A stretch of 9,801 bases of DNA from Bacteroidales bacterium UBA3663 (lineage in GTDB: Bacteria > Bacteroidota > Bacteroidia > Bacteroidales > UBA3663): the NCBI GenBank assembly GCA_002373755.1, contig DFJU01000013.1, positions 1 to 9,801 of the forward strand, in the 5' to 3' direction. Position numbers and translations under genes: made by a program. Each line of letters starts with the position of its first letter. The stretch's first letter is position 1. This document shows, piece by piece, positions 1 to 6,005 of this stretch. The notes under the pieces are model-generated. The model saw nothing but the letters and a program-made list of their open reading frames with translations, had not been told where the DNA came from and did no database searches.

Positions 1-425
1 AAGATGTTGATGTTCGGCGTCCAGACGGCGAGTCCGCAGTAGCGGTCGACGTCGTCGTTGTTCTTGCGTGCGCGGATGTATTTGATGCGCTGTTCGGTGC
101 TGGCGATGTCGAACACCTGCTCAACGAGCTGTTCGTCCCACGATGCGGCCATGCCGATAGCTTGCGGAAAGACGGTGGCCAATCCGTTGCGGGCCGAACC
201 GTGCAGAGCCTCGCTCCACCAGTTGAACTTGTGGATGCCGAATTCCTTGATGGCGGGGCTGCCGTTCATCATGAGTTTGACTTTCTGTTCGAGCGTGAGG
301 CGCGACACGAGGTCTTCGGCGCGTTTTTCGGCCGACAGCGTTGCGTCCTGATAGGGCAGAAGTGCCTGCGCGTTGAGCGCGATAGAGCCCAAAAAGAGTG
401 ATGCGGAGAGGATAAAATGTTTCAT
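1..425 (-). CDS. Glycoside hydrolase family 3 enzyme, N-terminal part (beta-xylosidase/beta-glucosidase type), runs off the left edge
   Basis: Only the first 141 codons are present; the family is usually 700-900 residues. The protein starts MKHFILSASLFLGSIALNAQ, a Sec signal peptide with a short basic start, a hydrophobic core and a probable cut near Ala-Gln, so it is periplasmic or exported. The mature start YQDATLSAEKRAEDLVSRLT, then LEQKV, NWWSEALHG (about residues 61-69), TVFPQAIGMAASWD and, near the edge, WTPNIN match the N-terminal TIM-barrel domain of GH3 enzymes. The WWSEALHG and WTPNIN blocks are typical of the beta-xylosidase-like branch. The catalytic aspartate and the second domain lie outside the window, so the substrate cannot be settled. 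The ATG at 423-425 is chosen because the signal peptide follows directly and a good promoter lies just upstream. It could act in the same glycan pathway as the GH35/GH95 pair, but unrelated genes lie between them. Confidence 0.9.
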   Translation of the reverse strand, partial: MKHFILSASLFLGSIALNAQALLPYQDATLSAEKRAEDLVSRLTLEQKVKLMMNGSPAIKEFGIHKFNWWSEALHGSARNGLATVFPQAIGMAASWDEQLVEQVFDIASTEQRIKYIRARKNNDDVDRYCGLAVWTPNINI

Positions 426-453
426 GTAGGTATAAAAATTATCGTTCGGTGGG

Positions 454-484
454 CAAAAGTAGTTGCTTTTGGCTGGATAATCAA
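454..484 (-). promoter_or_regulatory. Bacteroidetes-type promoter of the GH3 gene
   Basis: On the minus strand the -7 element TACTTTTG (461 to 454) fits the Bacteroidetes consensus TAnnTTTG exactly, and TTG at 484-482 lies 20 bases upstream in the -33 position. The start codon follows 28 bases after the -7 box through an AT-rich leader. A 6-base inverted repeat, CAAAAG and CTTTTG with 6 bases between, overlaps the -7 box and could be an operator, though the arms are short. Seen in sequence; function inferred. Confidence 0.6.
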
Positions 485-641
485 GCCGCACGGCGGGCTT
501 TGAGTGAAATGTGTACCGAAATTGAGCAAAAGGCATTAGACAGGGTGCAAAAAGTGTTCAACGTCGCGGTTCGTGTCCGATGAAATCCGCGTAGTGCGTG
601 TGAAGGATTCCGTCGGCCGCAACTCCTGCATCGCGCATGGC
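485..641. other. Intergenic stretch with no recognisable gene
   Basis: About 157 bases lie between the GH3 promoter and the ferredoxin terminator. No open frame with a plausible start or family resemblance is seen on either strand, and no tRNA-like fold. It contains one copy of the repeated word CGCGTAG (588-594), which shows that the word is not confined to coding sequence. Confidence 0.5.
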
Positions 642-675
642 AAAAAAAATAGCCGCTGACTTTTGCGTCAACGGC
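642..675 (-). terminator. Rho-independent terminator of the ferredoxin gene
   Basis: Read on the minus strand, GCCGTTGAC pairs with GTCAGCGGC (9 base pairs, one G-T wobble) around the loop GCAAAA. A run of eight T follows one A after the stem. It begins about 20 bases after the ferredoxin stop codon, so it ends a single-gene transcript. Confidence 0.88.
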
Positions 676-696
676 ATTTCGGTTATTTGGCTTTAT

Positions 697-867
697 TTAA
701 GCCTCAGAGATAGCCTCGTTTGGGCAAGTTGCCTCACATGCGCCGCAATCGATGCAGGCGTCTGCGTTGATTGTGTAAACATCACCCTCAGAGATTGCCT
801 CTACTGGGCATTCGCCGATACAAGAACCGCAAGCAACACACTTGTCGGCTGCAATAACACGTGCCAT
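697..867 (-). CDS. Small 2[4Fe-4S] bacterial-type ferredoxin, 56 residues
   Basis: A cytoplasmic one-electron carrier of the clostridial type. In anaerobes such proteins accept electrons from pyruvate:ferredoxin oxidoreductase and pass them to hydrogenase, Rnf or similar partners. Two cluster-binding motifs are complete: [12 protein letters not shown] (Cys10, 13, 16, 20) and [12 protein letters not shown] (Cys38, 41, 44, 48). Each has the CxxCxxCxxxCP pattern, and the two are related by an internal duplication. The protein starts MARVIAADK and ends NEAISEA, full length for the family. The ATG at 865-867 is the only start that fits. Codon use (GCT, GGT, TCT, GTT, few GC-ending choices) differs from the GC3-rich neighbours, as expected for a very highly expressed gene. 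It is monocistronic, with its own terminator and promoter, and diverges from cstA. Which oxidoreductase it serves cannot be told from this window. Confidence 0.97.
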   Translation of the reverse strand: MARVIAADKCVACGSCIGECPVEAISEGDVYTINADACIDCGACEATCPNEAISEA

Positions 868-897
868 AGTTGTAAATTTTGTTTAGAAAAAGTTGAT

Positions 898-928
898 AAA
901 AATAGTACTATTTAATAGGTACTGCCAA
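898..928 (-). promoter_or_regulatory. Possible promoter of the ferredoxin gene
   Basis: On the minus strand TACTATTTTT (907 to 898) resembles the -7 box TAnnTTTG without the final G. TTGG (928 to 925) stands 17 bases upstream, where a -33 element is expected. The 30-base leader to the ATG is AT-rich and has no Shine-Dalgarno sequence, as is normal for Bacteroidetes. The match is partial. Confidence 0.4.
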
Positions 929-1032
929 CGGAAATCGCCCGCAGACCTATTTCCCATTTGGTTTGGCAAAGATATATCCTCGGTTGTGACCCTGCAAGAA
1001 TTTGACTGAAAAAAATGAAGAAATTGAATGAA

Positions 1033-1067
1033 TTTGGGTCATTCTGGGTCGTTTTTTAGTAAATTTG
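1033..1067 (+). promoter_or_regulatory. Promoter of cstA with a perfect Bacteroidetes -7 box
   Basis: TAAATTTG at 1060-1067 matches TAnnTTTG exactly. The best upstream element is TTTG at 1033-1036; the 23-base gap is slightly longer than usual, so the -33 part is uncertain. Transcription should begin a few bases after 1067, giving a leader of about 25 bases, A-rich and without a Shine-Dalgarno sequence. Two tandem 10-base repeats fill the spacer (separate entry), suggesting regulation at this promoter. Confidence 0.6.
1034..1053 (+). repeat. Two tandem 10-base repeats inside the cstA promoter spacer
   Basis: TTGGGTCATT (1034-1043) is followed at once by CTGGGTCGTT (1044-1053): 8 of 10 positions are identical and share TGGGTC. 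The repeat period is about one helical turn and the units lie between the putative -33 and -7 boxes. This would suit an operator bound on one face of the DNA. No specific regulator can be named. Confidence 0.4.
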
Positions 1068-1098
1068 CACGATAAAAAACAAAAAAACATACCTAAAA

Positions 1099-2553
1099 AT
1101 GATTAGTTTTGTCATTGCATTGCTTGCTCTGGTGATTGGCTATTTCACCTACGGAGCGTTTGTGAGTAAGGTTTTTGGGGCCGACGGTTCACGCCAGACG
1201 CCCTGCTACACGCATCAGGACGGTGTCGATTACATTCCGATGCCGACGTGGAAGGTCTATATGATCCAGTTCCTGAACATCGCCGGCGTCGGCCCTATCT
1301 TCGGCGCCATCATGGGTGCGCAGTTCGGCACGGCATCCTACCTCTGGATTGTGTTGGGCACGATTTTCGCAGGCGCAACCCACGACTACCTCGCCGCCAT
1401 GATTTCGCTGCGGCAGGACGGCGCATCGCTGTCGGAAATCATCGGAACATATCTGGGCAAGAAAATCCGCGTAGTGATGTCCATTTTCATGGTCGTGCTG
1501 CTGGTTTTGGTCGGCGCGGTGTTCACATCGTCGCCAGCCTCGATTCTGGGAGCGATGACGAAGGACTTGGTCGGCAACGACTCGTTGAACCTCTACGGCT
1601 GGATTGTCGTCATTTTCGTCTATTACATCGTCGCGACACTCTGTCCTGTCGATAAGATCATCGGCAAGATTTATCCGTTCTTCGCCTTCTGCCTGATTTT
1701 CATGGCGGTTGGCATCGGCTGTTACATCCTCGTCAAGCAGCCCACGCTGACCGAGTGGTGGGACGACGGTACATTCGTGAACGGCAAATGGATGGCTGAG
1801 GGGCATCTGACGCACCTCTTCCCGATGATGTTCATCTCGATTGCGTGCGGCGCGATTTCCGGTTTCCACGCGACGCAGAGCCCGCTCATGGCGCGCTGCA
1901 TCAAGAACGAGCGCATGGGACGTCCGTGTTTCTATGGCGCGATGGTGACCGAGGGCATTGTTGCCCTGGTCTGGGCTGCCGCTGCAACCTATTTCTTCAA
2001 TGAGCACGGTCTGGTCAACGAGGCTACGGGCAAGGGCTACGATGGCGGCACGGTCGCTACGTTGATTTCCAAGAACTGGCTCGGATGGCTGGGCGGCATC
2101 CTGGCTCTGATTGGTGTGGCTGTGGCTCCAATCAGTTCGGGCGACACCGCATTGCGTTCGGCCCGATTGATTATTGCCGATTTCCTCCACGTCGAACAGA
2201 AGTCGATGCGCAGCCGCCTGTTGATTGCTGTGCCGATGTTTGTCGTGACGGCCGCAATCCTGATTTGGAGTATGACCGACAAGAACGGTTTCGGTATGCT
2301 GTGGCGCTATTTCGGCTGGAGCAACCAGCTGTTGAGCGTCTTTACGCTGTGGGCAATCACGATATATCTGAAGCGCAACAAGACGGGCTTCTGGTATGTG
2401 ATGACATTGTTGCCGGCCATGTTCATGACGACGGTCTGCTCGTCGTTCATCCTGATGCTCGAAAAGGGCGGCCTCGGCCTCGACTACACGGTGAGCATCG
2501 TCATCGGCGTAGTGCTGGCCTGCGTGTGTGCAGGATTGGCAATGAAGAAATAA
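1099..2553 (+). CDS. cstA: Carbon starvation protein A family transporter
   Basis: An inner-membrane transporter of the CstA family; characterised members import peptides (CstA) or pyruvate (BtsT/YjiY, CstA) under carbon limitation. The 484-residue protein is mostly hydrophobic with a dozen or so likely membrane segments. Family landmarks are GPIFGAIMGAQFG (65-77), the following GTIFAGATHDYLAA (87-100), GFHATQSPLMARC (255-267), PISSGDTALRSARLI (344-358) in the C-terminal CstA domain, and FGWSNQLLSV (405-414). It is shorter than the roughly 700-residue E. coli protein and matches the compact form. The ATG at 1099 is followed at once by the first membrane helix, and a perfect -7 box precedes it. 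It diverges from the ferredoxin gene, which could reflect a shared interest in pyruvate metabolism, but this is inference. The substrate, peptide or pyruvate, cannot be read from sequence alone. Confidence 0.95.
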   Translation: MISFVIALLALVIGYFTYGAFVSKVFGADGSRQTPCYTHQDGVDYIPMPTWKVYMIQFLNIAGVGPIFGAIMGAQFGTASYLWIVLGTIFAGATHDYLAAMISLRQDGASLSEIIGTYLGKKIRVVMSIFMVVLLVLVGAVFTSSPASILGAMTKDLVGNDSLNLYGWIVVIFVYYIVATLCPVDKIIGKIYPFFAFCLIFMAVGIGCYILVKQPTLTEWWDDGTFVNGKWMAEGHLTHLFPMMFISIACGAISGFHATQSPLMARCIKNERMGRPCFYGAMVTEGIVALVWAAAATYFFNEHGLVNEATGKGYDGGTVATLISKNWLGWLGGILALIGVAVAPISSGDTALRSARLIIADFLHVEQKSMRSRLLIAVPMFVVTAAILIWSMTDKNGFGMLWRYFGWSNQLLSVFTLWAITIYLKRNKTGFWYVMTLLPAMFMTTVCSSFILMLEKGGLGLDYTVSIVIGVVLACVCAGLAMKK

Positions 2554-2562
2554 GACCACGAC

Positions 2563-2666
2563 CCACCCCCCAGCCCCTTACCCCTCGCTAAAGCTCGTCT
2601 TCTCGTTGAAAGATTATCAATCTTTCTTTTCACTGCGAGGACCCGTTAGGTAGGGAGGGGGAGTGG
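2563..2666. repeat. Imperfect long inverted repeat between cstA and recG, REP/MITE-like
   Basis: The left arm (2563-2588) begins CCACCCCCCAGCCCC and ends ACCCCTCGC. The right arm (2635-2666), read in reverse complement, gives CCACTCCCCCTCCCTACC, an 8-base insertion, then CCTCGC. Shared blocks occur in the same order, so transcripts could fold into a long stem around the inner hairpin at 2608-2626. C-rich/G-rich intergenic palindromes of this look recur in many Bacteroidetes genomes. That this one is a member of a dispersed family is inferred, since only one copy is in the window. Confidence 0.5.
2608..2630 (+). terminator. Weak terminator-like hairpin downstream of cstA
   Basis: GAAAGATT and AATCTTTC form a perfect 8-base-pair stem with the loop ATC, followed by only four T. 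It is nested in the larger inverted repeat starting 10 bases after the cstA stop. The stem is AT-rich and the T-run short, so termination may be incomplete and some readthrough into recG is possible. Confidence 0.4.
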
Positions 2667-2686
2667 AATGAATCGGAGAATTGGGA

Positions 2687-2737
2687 CATCGGCCATAAAT
2701 GCTCTGTGAGAGATAAAAATGATGTTTTTGGCCGATG
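2687..2737. repeat. Nine-base perfect inverted repeat upstream of recG
   Basis: CATCGGCCA (2687-2695) is the exact reverse complement of TGGCCGATG (2729-2737). After one mismatch the pairing continues with AAA/TTT. The loop contains a further small hairpin, CTCT-GTG-AGAG. The arms are two copies, in opposite orientation, of the octamer GGCCGATG that is over-represented in the window, so the palindrome may result from that bias rather than be a regulatory element. Confidence 0.45.
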
Positions 2738-2757
2738 GTTTTAGCCGGTGCAATCGT

Positions 2758-2810
2758 CCCTTTCACTCTCAGAGACGCGCCACGGCACGTTTCTACATTC
2801 CCTTTCACTC
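2758..2810 (+). repeat. Two 11-base direct repeats in the recG leader
   Basis: CCCTTTCACTC occurs at 2758-2768 and again, identical, at 2800-2810. They are spaced 42 bases start to start, four helical turns. A shorter pair, TTTAAATA (2813-2820 and 2824-2831), leads up to the start codon, the second copy again preceded by CCC. These could be operator half-sites or a replication-slippage product. No clear -7 box was found between them; TACATTCC near 2794 is a poor match. Confidence 0.4.
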
Positions 2811-2833
2811 CATTTAAATACCCTTTAAATAAT

Positions 2834-4927
2834 ATGGATCTGCAATACGTTCCCGGAATTGGACCGAAAAGGGCAGCACTCCTCGCCAGTGAACTCAAAG
2901 TGACCACCGACGAGGAGTTGTTGAACTATTTCCCCTACCGATATGTGGACAAGTCGAAGGTGTACAGAATTTGCGACTTGCAGGGCGAAATGCCCTACGT
3001 CTTGCTGCGCGGGCGGTTCACGATGTTCGAGGAACTGGGCGTCGGAACGCGCGGCCATCGCTATCGCGGGGTGTTCAGCGACGGGACGGGAATGATTGAA
3101 TGTCTGTGGTTCCAGGGCATCCGCTTCATCAAGGAGAGTGTCCTTGCACACGAGGAATATATGCTGTTCGGCGCGCCCAAACTGAACGACTACACGCACG
3201 GATTCCAGGTGTCGCATCCGGAGCTTGAACCTGCGTCGAAGAACGGCATCGATGCCATGCAGTCGCTCATGGGCATGTACAACACGACCGAGAAGATGAA
3301 GAAGTTCTTCCTCAACTCGCGTGCCATCCAGCGCATCATCCTCGGCTATCTTCAGAAGCACATCGAACCGTTCCCCGAGACCCTTCCGGCCTACATCGTC
3401 GAACACATGCACCTGATGAAATACAATCAGGCCATCCGTCAGATTCATTTTCCGGCCAATCCCGACAACCTGCAACGCGCGCAGTACAGGCTCAAGTTCG
3501 AGGAGCTTTTCTACCTGCAGCTCTATTTGATCCGGTCGTTCAAGATGCGGCAGCAGGCCAATCGTGGTTTCGTGTTCGGCCGAGTCGGTGAGGTGTTCAA
3601 CGAGTTCTATTTCAAACATCTGCCTTTCGAGTTGACCAATGCGCAGAAACGCGTCATCAAGGAGATCCGCGCCGACATGGGCAGCGGACGGCAGATGAAC
3701 CGTTTGTTGCAGGGCGACGTGGGCAGCGGAAAGACGATGGTTGCCCTGCTGACTATGCTGATTGCCATCGACAACGGATTCCAGGCCTGTCTGATGGCTC
3801 CGACCGAGATATTGGCCACACAACACTACGAAAGTCTGTCGGCGCAATTGGCCGAAATGAACGTGCGTGTCGCATTGCTGACCGGCAGTACGCGCAAGAA
3901 ACAGCGCGATGAGATTCATGCCGGTCTGCTCGACGGCTCGGTGCAGATTCTGATTGGTACGCACGCGTTGATTGAGCCGGATGTACGATTCCGCAATCTG
4001 GGTATGGTAGTCATCGACGAGCAGCACCGCTTCGGCGTGGAGCAACGCAGCAAGTTGTGGGTCAAGAATGTGCAGCCGCCGCATGTCCTGGTGATGACGG
4101 CGACCCCGATTCCAAGGACATTGGCCATGACCATGTACGGCGACCTTGACGTCTCGGTCATCGACGAACTGCCGCCCGGCCGCAAACCCATCCAGACCAT
4201 CCACCGTTGGGACCAGCAGCGCGATGGGCTGATTGCGGCGATGCGAAAGCAGCTGGAGCAGGGTCGGCAGATCTACGTCGTCTATCCGCTCATCGAGGAG
4301 AACGAAAAACTGAAATACCGCGACGTGGAGCAGGGTTTCGAGAATATGCAGGCGGCGTTTGGGCCAGAATATCGCGTAGTGATGGTGCACGGCAAGATGA
4401 AACCCAAGGATAAGGATGCCGCGATGCAGCGGTTCGTCTCGGGCGAGGCGCACATCATGGTGGCCACGACGGTCATCGAGGTGGGGGTCAATGTGCCCAA
4501 TGCCTCGGTCATGGTCATCGAGAGTGCCGAACGGTTCGGCCTGTCGCAGCTGCATCAGTTGCGAGGCCGCGTGGGTCGAGGTGCCGACCAGTCGTATTGC
4601 GTGCTGGTGACGGGCTACGAACTCTCGCACGACACGCGCAAGCGCATCCAGATCATGTGCGACACGACCGACGGATTCGAGATTGCCGAGGCCGACCTGC
4701 AACTGCGCGGTCCGGGCGACATGGAGGGCACGCAGCAGTCGGGCATGGCTTTCGACCTGCACATCGCGTCATTGGCCAAAGACGGCCAGATTCTACAGTT
4801 CGCACGCGACCTGGCCAAGGAAATCATCGACAAGGACCCCTTGCTGGAGGCTTCCGAAAATGGCATCCTGCGGCGTCGGCTCGATGTGCTCTTCGCCCAC
4901 AAGGTCGATTGGAGCCAGATAAGTTGA
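2834..4927 (+). CDS. recG: ATP-dependent DNA helicase RecG
   Basis: A monomeric double-stranded DNA translocase that remodels stalled forks, R-loops and Holliday junctions during repair. At 697 residues it is full length. An N-terminal helical region with PGIGPKRAALL (7-17) precedes the OB-fold wedge domain. Then come helicase motifs: Walker A GDVGSGKT (294-301), APTEILATQH, GTHAL, the DExx box DEQH (395-398) followed by RFGVEQR, TATPIPRTL (422-430), ATTVIEVGVNVPNA and HQLRGRVGRG ending at 583. The translocation motif contains RGPGD (625-629) with GTQQSG after it. The ATG at 2834 is preferred over an in-frame ATG at 2735. MDLQYVPGIGPKR is the normal RecG beginning, and the 33 extra residues would cover repeated non-conserved DNA. 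The gene appears to stand alone, ending at a strong terminator. Confidence 0.97.
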   Translation: MDLQYVPGIGPKRAALLASELKVTTDEELLNYFPYRYVDKSKVYRICDLQGEMPYVLLRGRFTMFEELGVGTRGHRYRGVFSDGTGMIECLWFQGIRFIKESVLAHEEYMLFGAPKLNDYTHGFQVSHPELEPASKNGIDAMQSLMGMYNTTEKMKKFFLNSRAIQRIILGYLQKHIEPFPETLPAYIVEHMHLMKYNQAIRQIHFPANPDNLQRAQYRLKFEELFYLQLYLIRSFKMRQQANRGFVFGRVGEVFNEFYFKHLPFELTNAQKRVIKEIRADMGSGRQMNRLLQGDVGSGKTMVALLTMLIAIDNGFQACLMAPTEILATQHYESLSAQLAEMNVRVALLTGSTRKKQRDEIHAGLLDGSVQILIGTHALIEPDVRFRNLGMVVIDEQHRFGVEQRSKLWVKNVQPPHVLVMTATPIPRTLAMTMYGDLDVSVIDELPPGRKPIQTIHRWDQQRDGLIAAMRKQLEQGRQIYVVYPLIEENEKLKYRDVEQGFENMQAAFGPEYRVVMVHGKMKPKDKDAAMQRFVSGEAHIMVATTVIEVGVNVPNASVMVIESAERFGLSQLHQLRGRVGRGADQSYCVLVTGYELSHDTRKRIQIMCDTTDGFEIAEADLQLRGPGDMEGTQQSGMAFDLHIASLAKDGQILQFARDLAKEIIDKDPLLEASENGILRRRLDVLFAHKVDWSQIS

Positions 4928-4980
4928 GGGGCTTTTTTCGATGCAGAATGTATTGCAAACCAATTGCTTGTAGAAATTAA

Positions 4981-5014
4981 GACCTGTTTCCAGATATAGG
5001 AAACAGGTCTTTTT
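4981..5014 (+). terminator. Strong hairpin terminator between convergent recG and the histidine kinase gene
   Basis: GACCTGTTTCC and GGAAACAGGTC make a perfect 11-base-pair stem around the loop AGATATA, followed by five T. On the minus strand the same stem is followed by TTAATTT, a weaker T-rich tail, so it may also serve the minus-strand operon, whose last stop codon lies 19 bases away. Confidence 0.9.
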
Positions 5015-5032
5015 CATTAAGTTGAAATATAG

Positions 5033-5950
5033 TTACAACTTCACTCTCAGATGCGTCAAATATCGGCCGTCAATGCGCTCGGTTTCAAGCAGATAATCGT
5101 CGCCATAGAGCAGAGCGAGCCTTTGTCGCAGCACCTTCATGCCGAGGCCGTGACGTTGGGCTGTCGCGGTGTCTGTCGAGTCGGCCAAAGGCACATCCGC
5201 ATCGGCCTTGACGTTGTTGTCGCTGCGGTAGTCGAGCCAGCCGTCCGCTACGTGGATTTGCAGCCGGATGGCACCCTTTTCGTTCAGGTTGCCGCAGTGT
5301 TTGAAGCAGTTTTCGATGAGGGGAAGGAGCAGCAGCGGGGCGATTTCGGCTTTGGGCTGTTCGATGCGGGTTACGAACGTCAGCGATTCGGCTACCGGCA
5401 TACGAAGGCGTTGCAGTTCAACGAGTTGCGCGAGGTGCGAGACCTCTTCGTCGAGCAAGACGCTTTCTTGTCGTGCGCTGTAGGTGAAGTAGCGCATCAG
5501 TTGGCTCAGACTGTTCATTGCGGCCGATGCCTTTTCCTGGTCGAGCCAGATGAGTGCGTCGATGTTGTTGAGCGTGTTGTAGAGAAAATGCGGGTTCAGT
5601 TGGCTGCGCAGCATCATGTTTTCGCTCTGACTTTGCAGCAGACGGATTTCGGCCAGACTTTCGCCATAGACGATGCCGACCAACGCAAGTCCGACCAGCA
5701 GAATGACGAGCAAAAGCATCAGCGGTTCGGCTGAAACGGCTGTTAGCAGCGTGATTCCGGCCACCAGCACGACCCAGCATTTCGCGTAGAGCCACAGCAG
5801 ACGTCGGCGCGTATAGATTTGATGCACAACGTATTGGTCGTCGTTCCATGTGCGATGTTTCACCCATAGGTTGACCAGTCCGACCGAGGCCAGAAACAAT
5901 GCCACCAGCAGGATGAGCACGACGAACGATGTGGGCAGGAAGTTGAACAC
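5033..5950 (-). CDS. LytS-type membrane sensor histidine kinase without a partner in the window
   Basis: A 305-residue kinase of the His_kinase (PF06580) type, which normally phosphorylates a LytTR-domain response regulator. Membrane segments lie at about 7-29, 56-73 and 76-95, with almost no extracytoplasmic domain. A short coil follows, then SQLNPHFLYNTLNNID with the probable phospho-acceptor His121, the N-box LIENCFKH (211-218), SDNN (243-246) and the G-box GLGMKVLRQR (268-277). The start is GTG at 5948-5950: an in-frame TAA lies two codons upstream (5954-5956), and the next Met (112-113) would remove all membrane helices. It follows the GH95 gene by 55 bases on the same strand with no clear promoter between, so cotranscription is likely. 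No response regulator is seen. It may control the glycosidases, the nearby cstA, or something elsewhere; the signal is unknown. Confidence 0.88.
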   Translation of the reverse strand: MFNFLPTSFVVLILLVALFLASVGLVNLWVKHRTWNDDQYVVHQIYTRRRLLWLYAKCWVVLVAGITLLTAVSAEPLMLLLVILLVGLALVGIVYGESLAEIRLLQSQSENMMLRSQLNPHFLYNTLNNIDALIWLDQEKASAAMNSLSQLMRYFTYSARQESVLLDEEVSHLAQLVELQRLRMPVAESLTFVTRIEQPKAEIAPLLLLPLIENCFKHCGNLNEKGAIRLQIHVADGWLDYRSDNNVKADADVPLADSTDTATAQRHGLGMKVLRQRLALLYGDDYLLETERIDGRYLTHLRVKL

Positions 5951-6005
5951 TGTTTAATGGATGTTTGAAAGACGTTTTTTTGACCGATGGGGATAGAAGG
6001 CGGAT

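Noticed and set aside
1..425. Assigning the GH3 gene to the same locus as GH35/GH95
   Set aside because: Ferredoxin, cstA and recG, each with separate transcription signals, lie between them, so a shared operon is excluded and a shared pathway is only possible.
637..915. A 92-codon plus-strand frame over the ferredoxin gene
   Set aside because: Its many Cys residues are a reflection of the duplicated ferredoxin motifs; it begins in the ferredoxin terminator and has no promoter.
1189..2559. A 456-codon open frame antisense to cstA
   Set aside because: The same shadow effect; low-complexity His/Arg/Asp/Gln composition and no family resemblance, while cstA on the other strand is clear.
2735..2833. 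Longer RecG start at an in-frame ATG at 2735 (33 extra residues)
   Set aside because: The extra residues cover the direct repeats and part of the inverted repeat and look like no RecG N-terminus; MDLQYVPGIGPKR from 2834 is the usual beginning and gives the usual length.
2825..4762. A 645-codon open frame antisense to recG
   Set aside because: It is rich in His, Arg and Gln with no recognisable domain and mirrors a certain gene; long antisense frames are expected from strong third-position GC.
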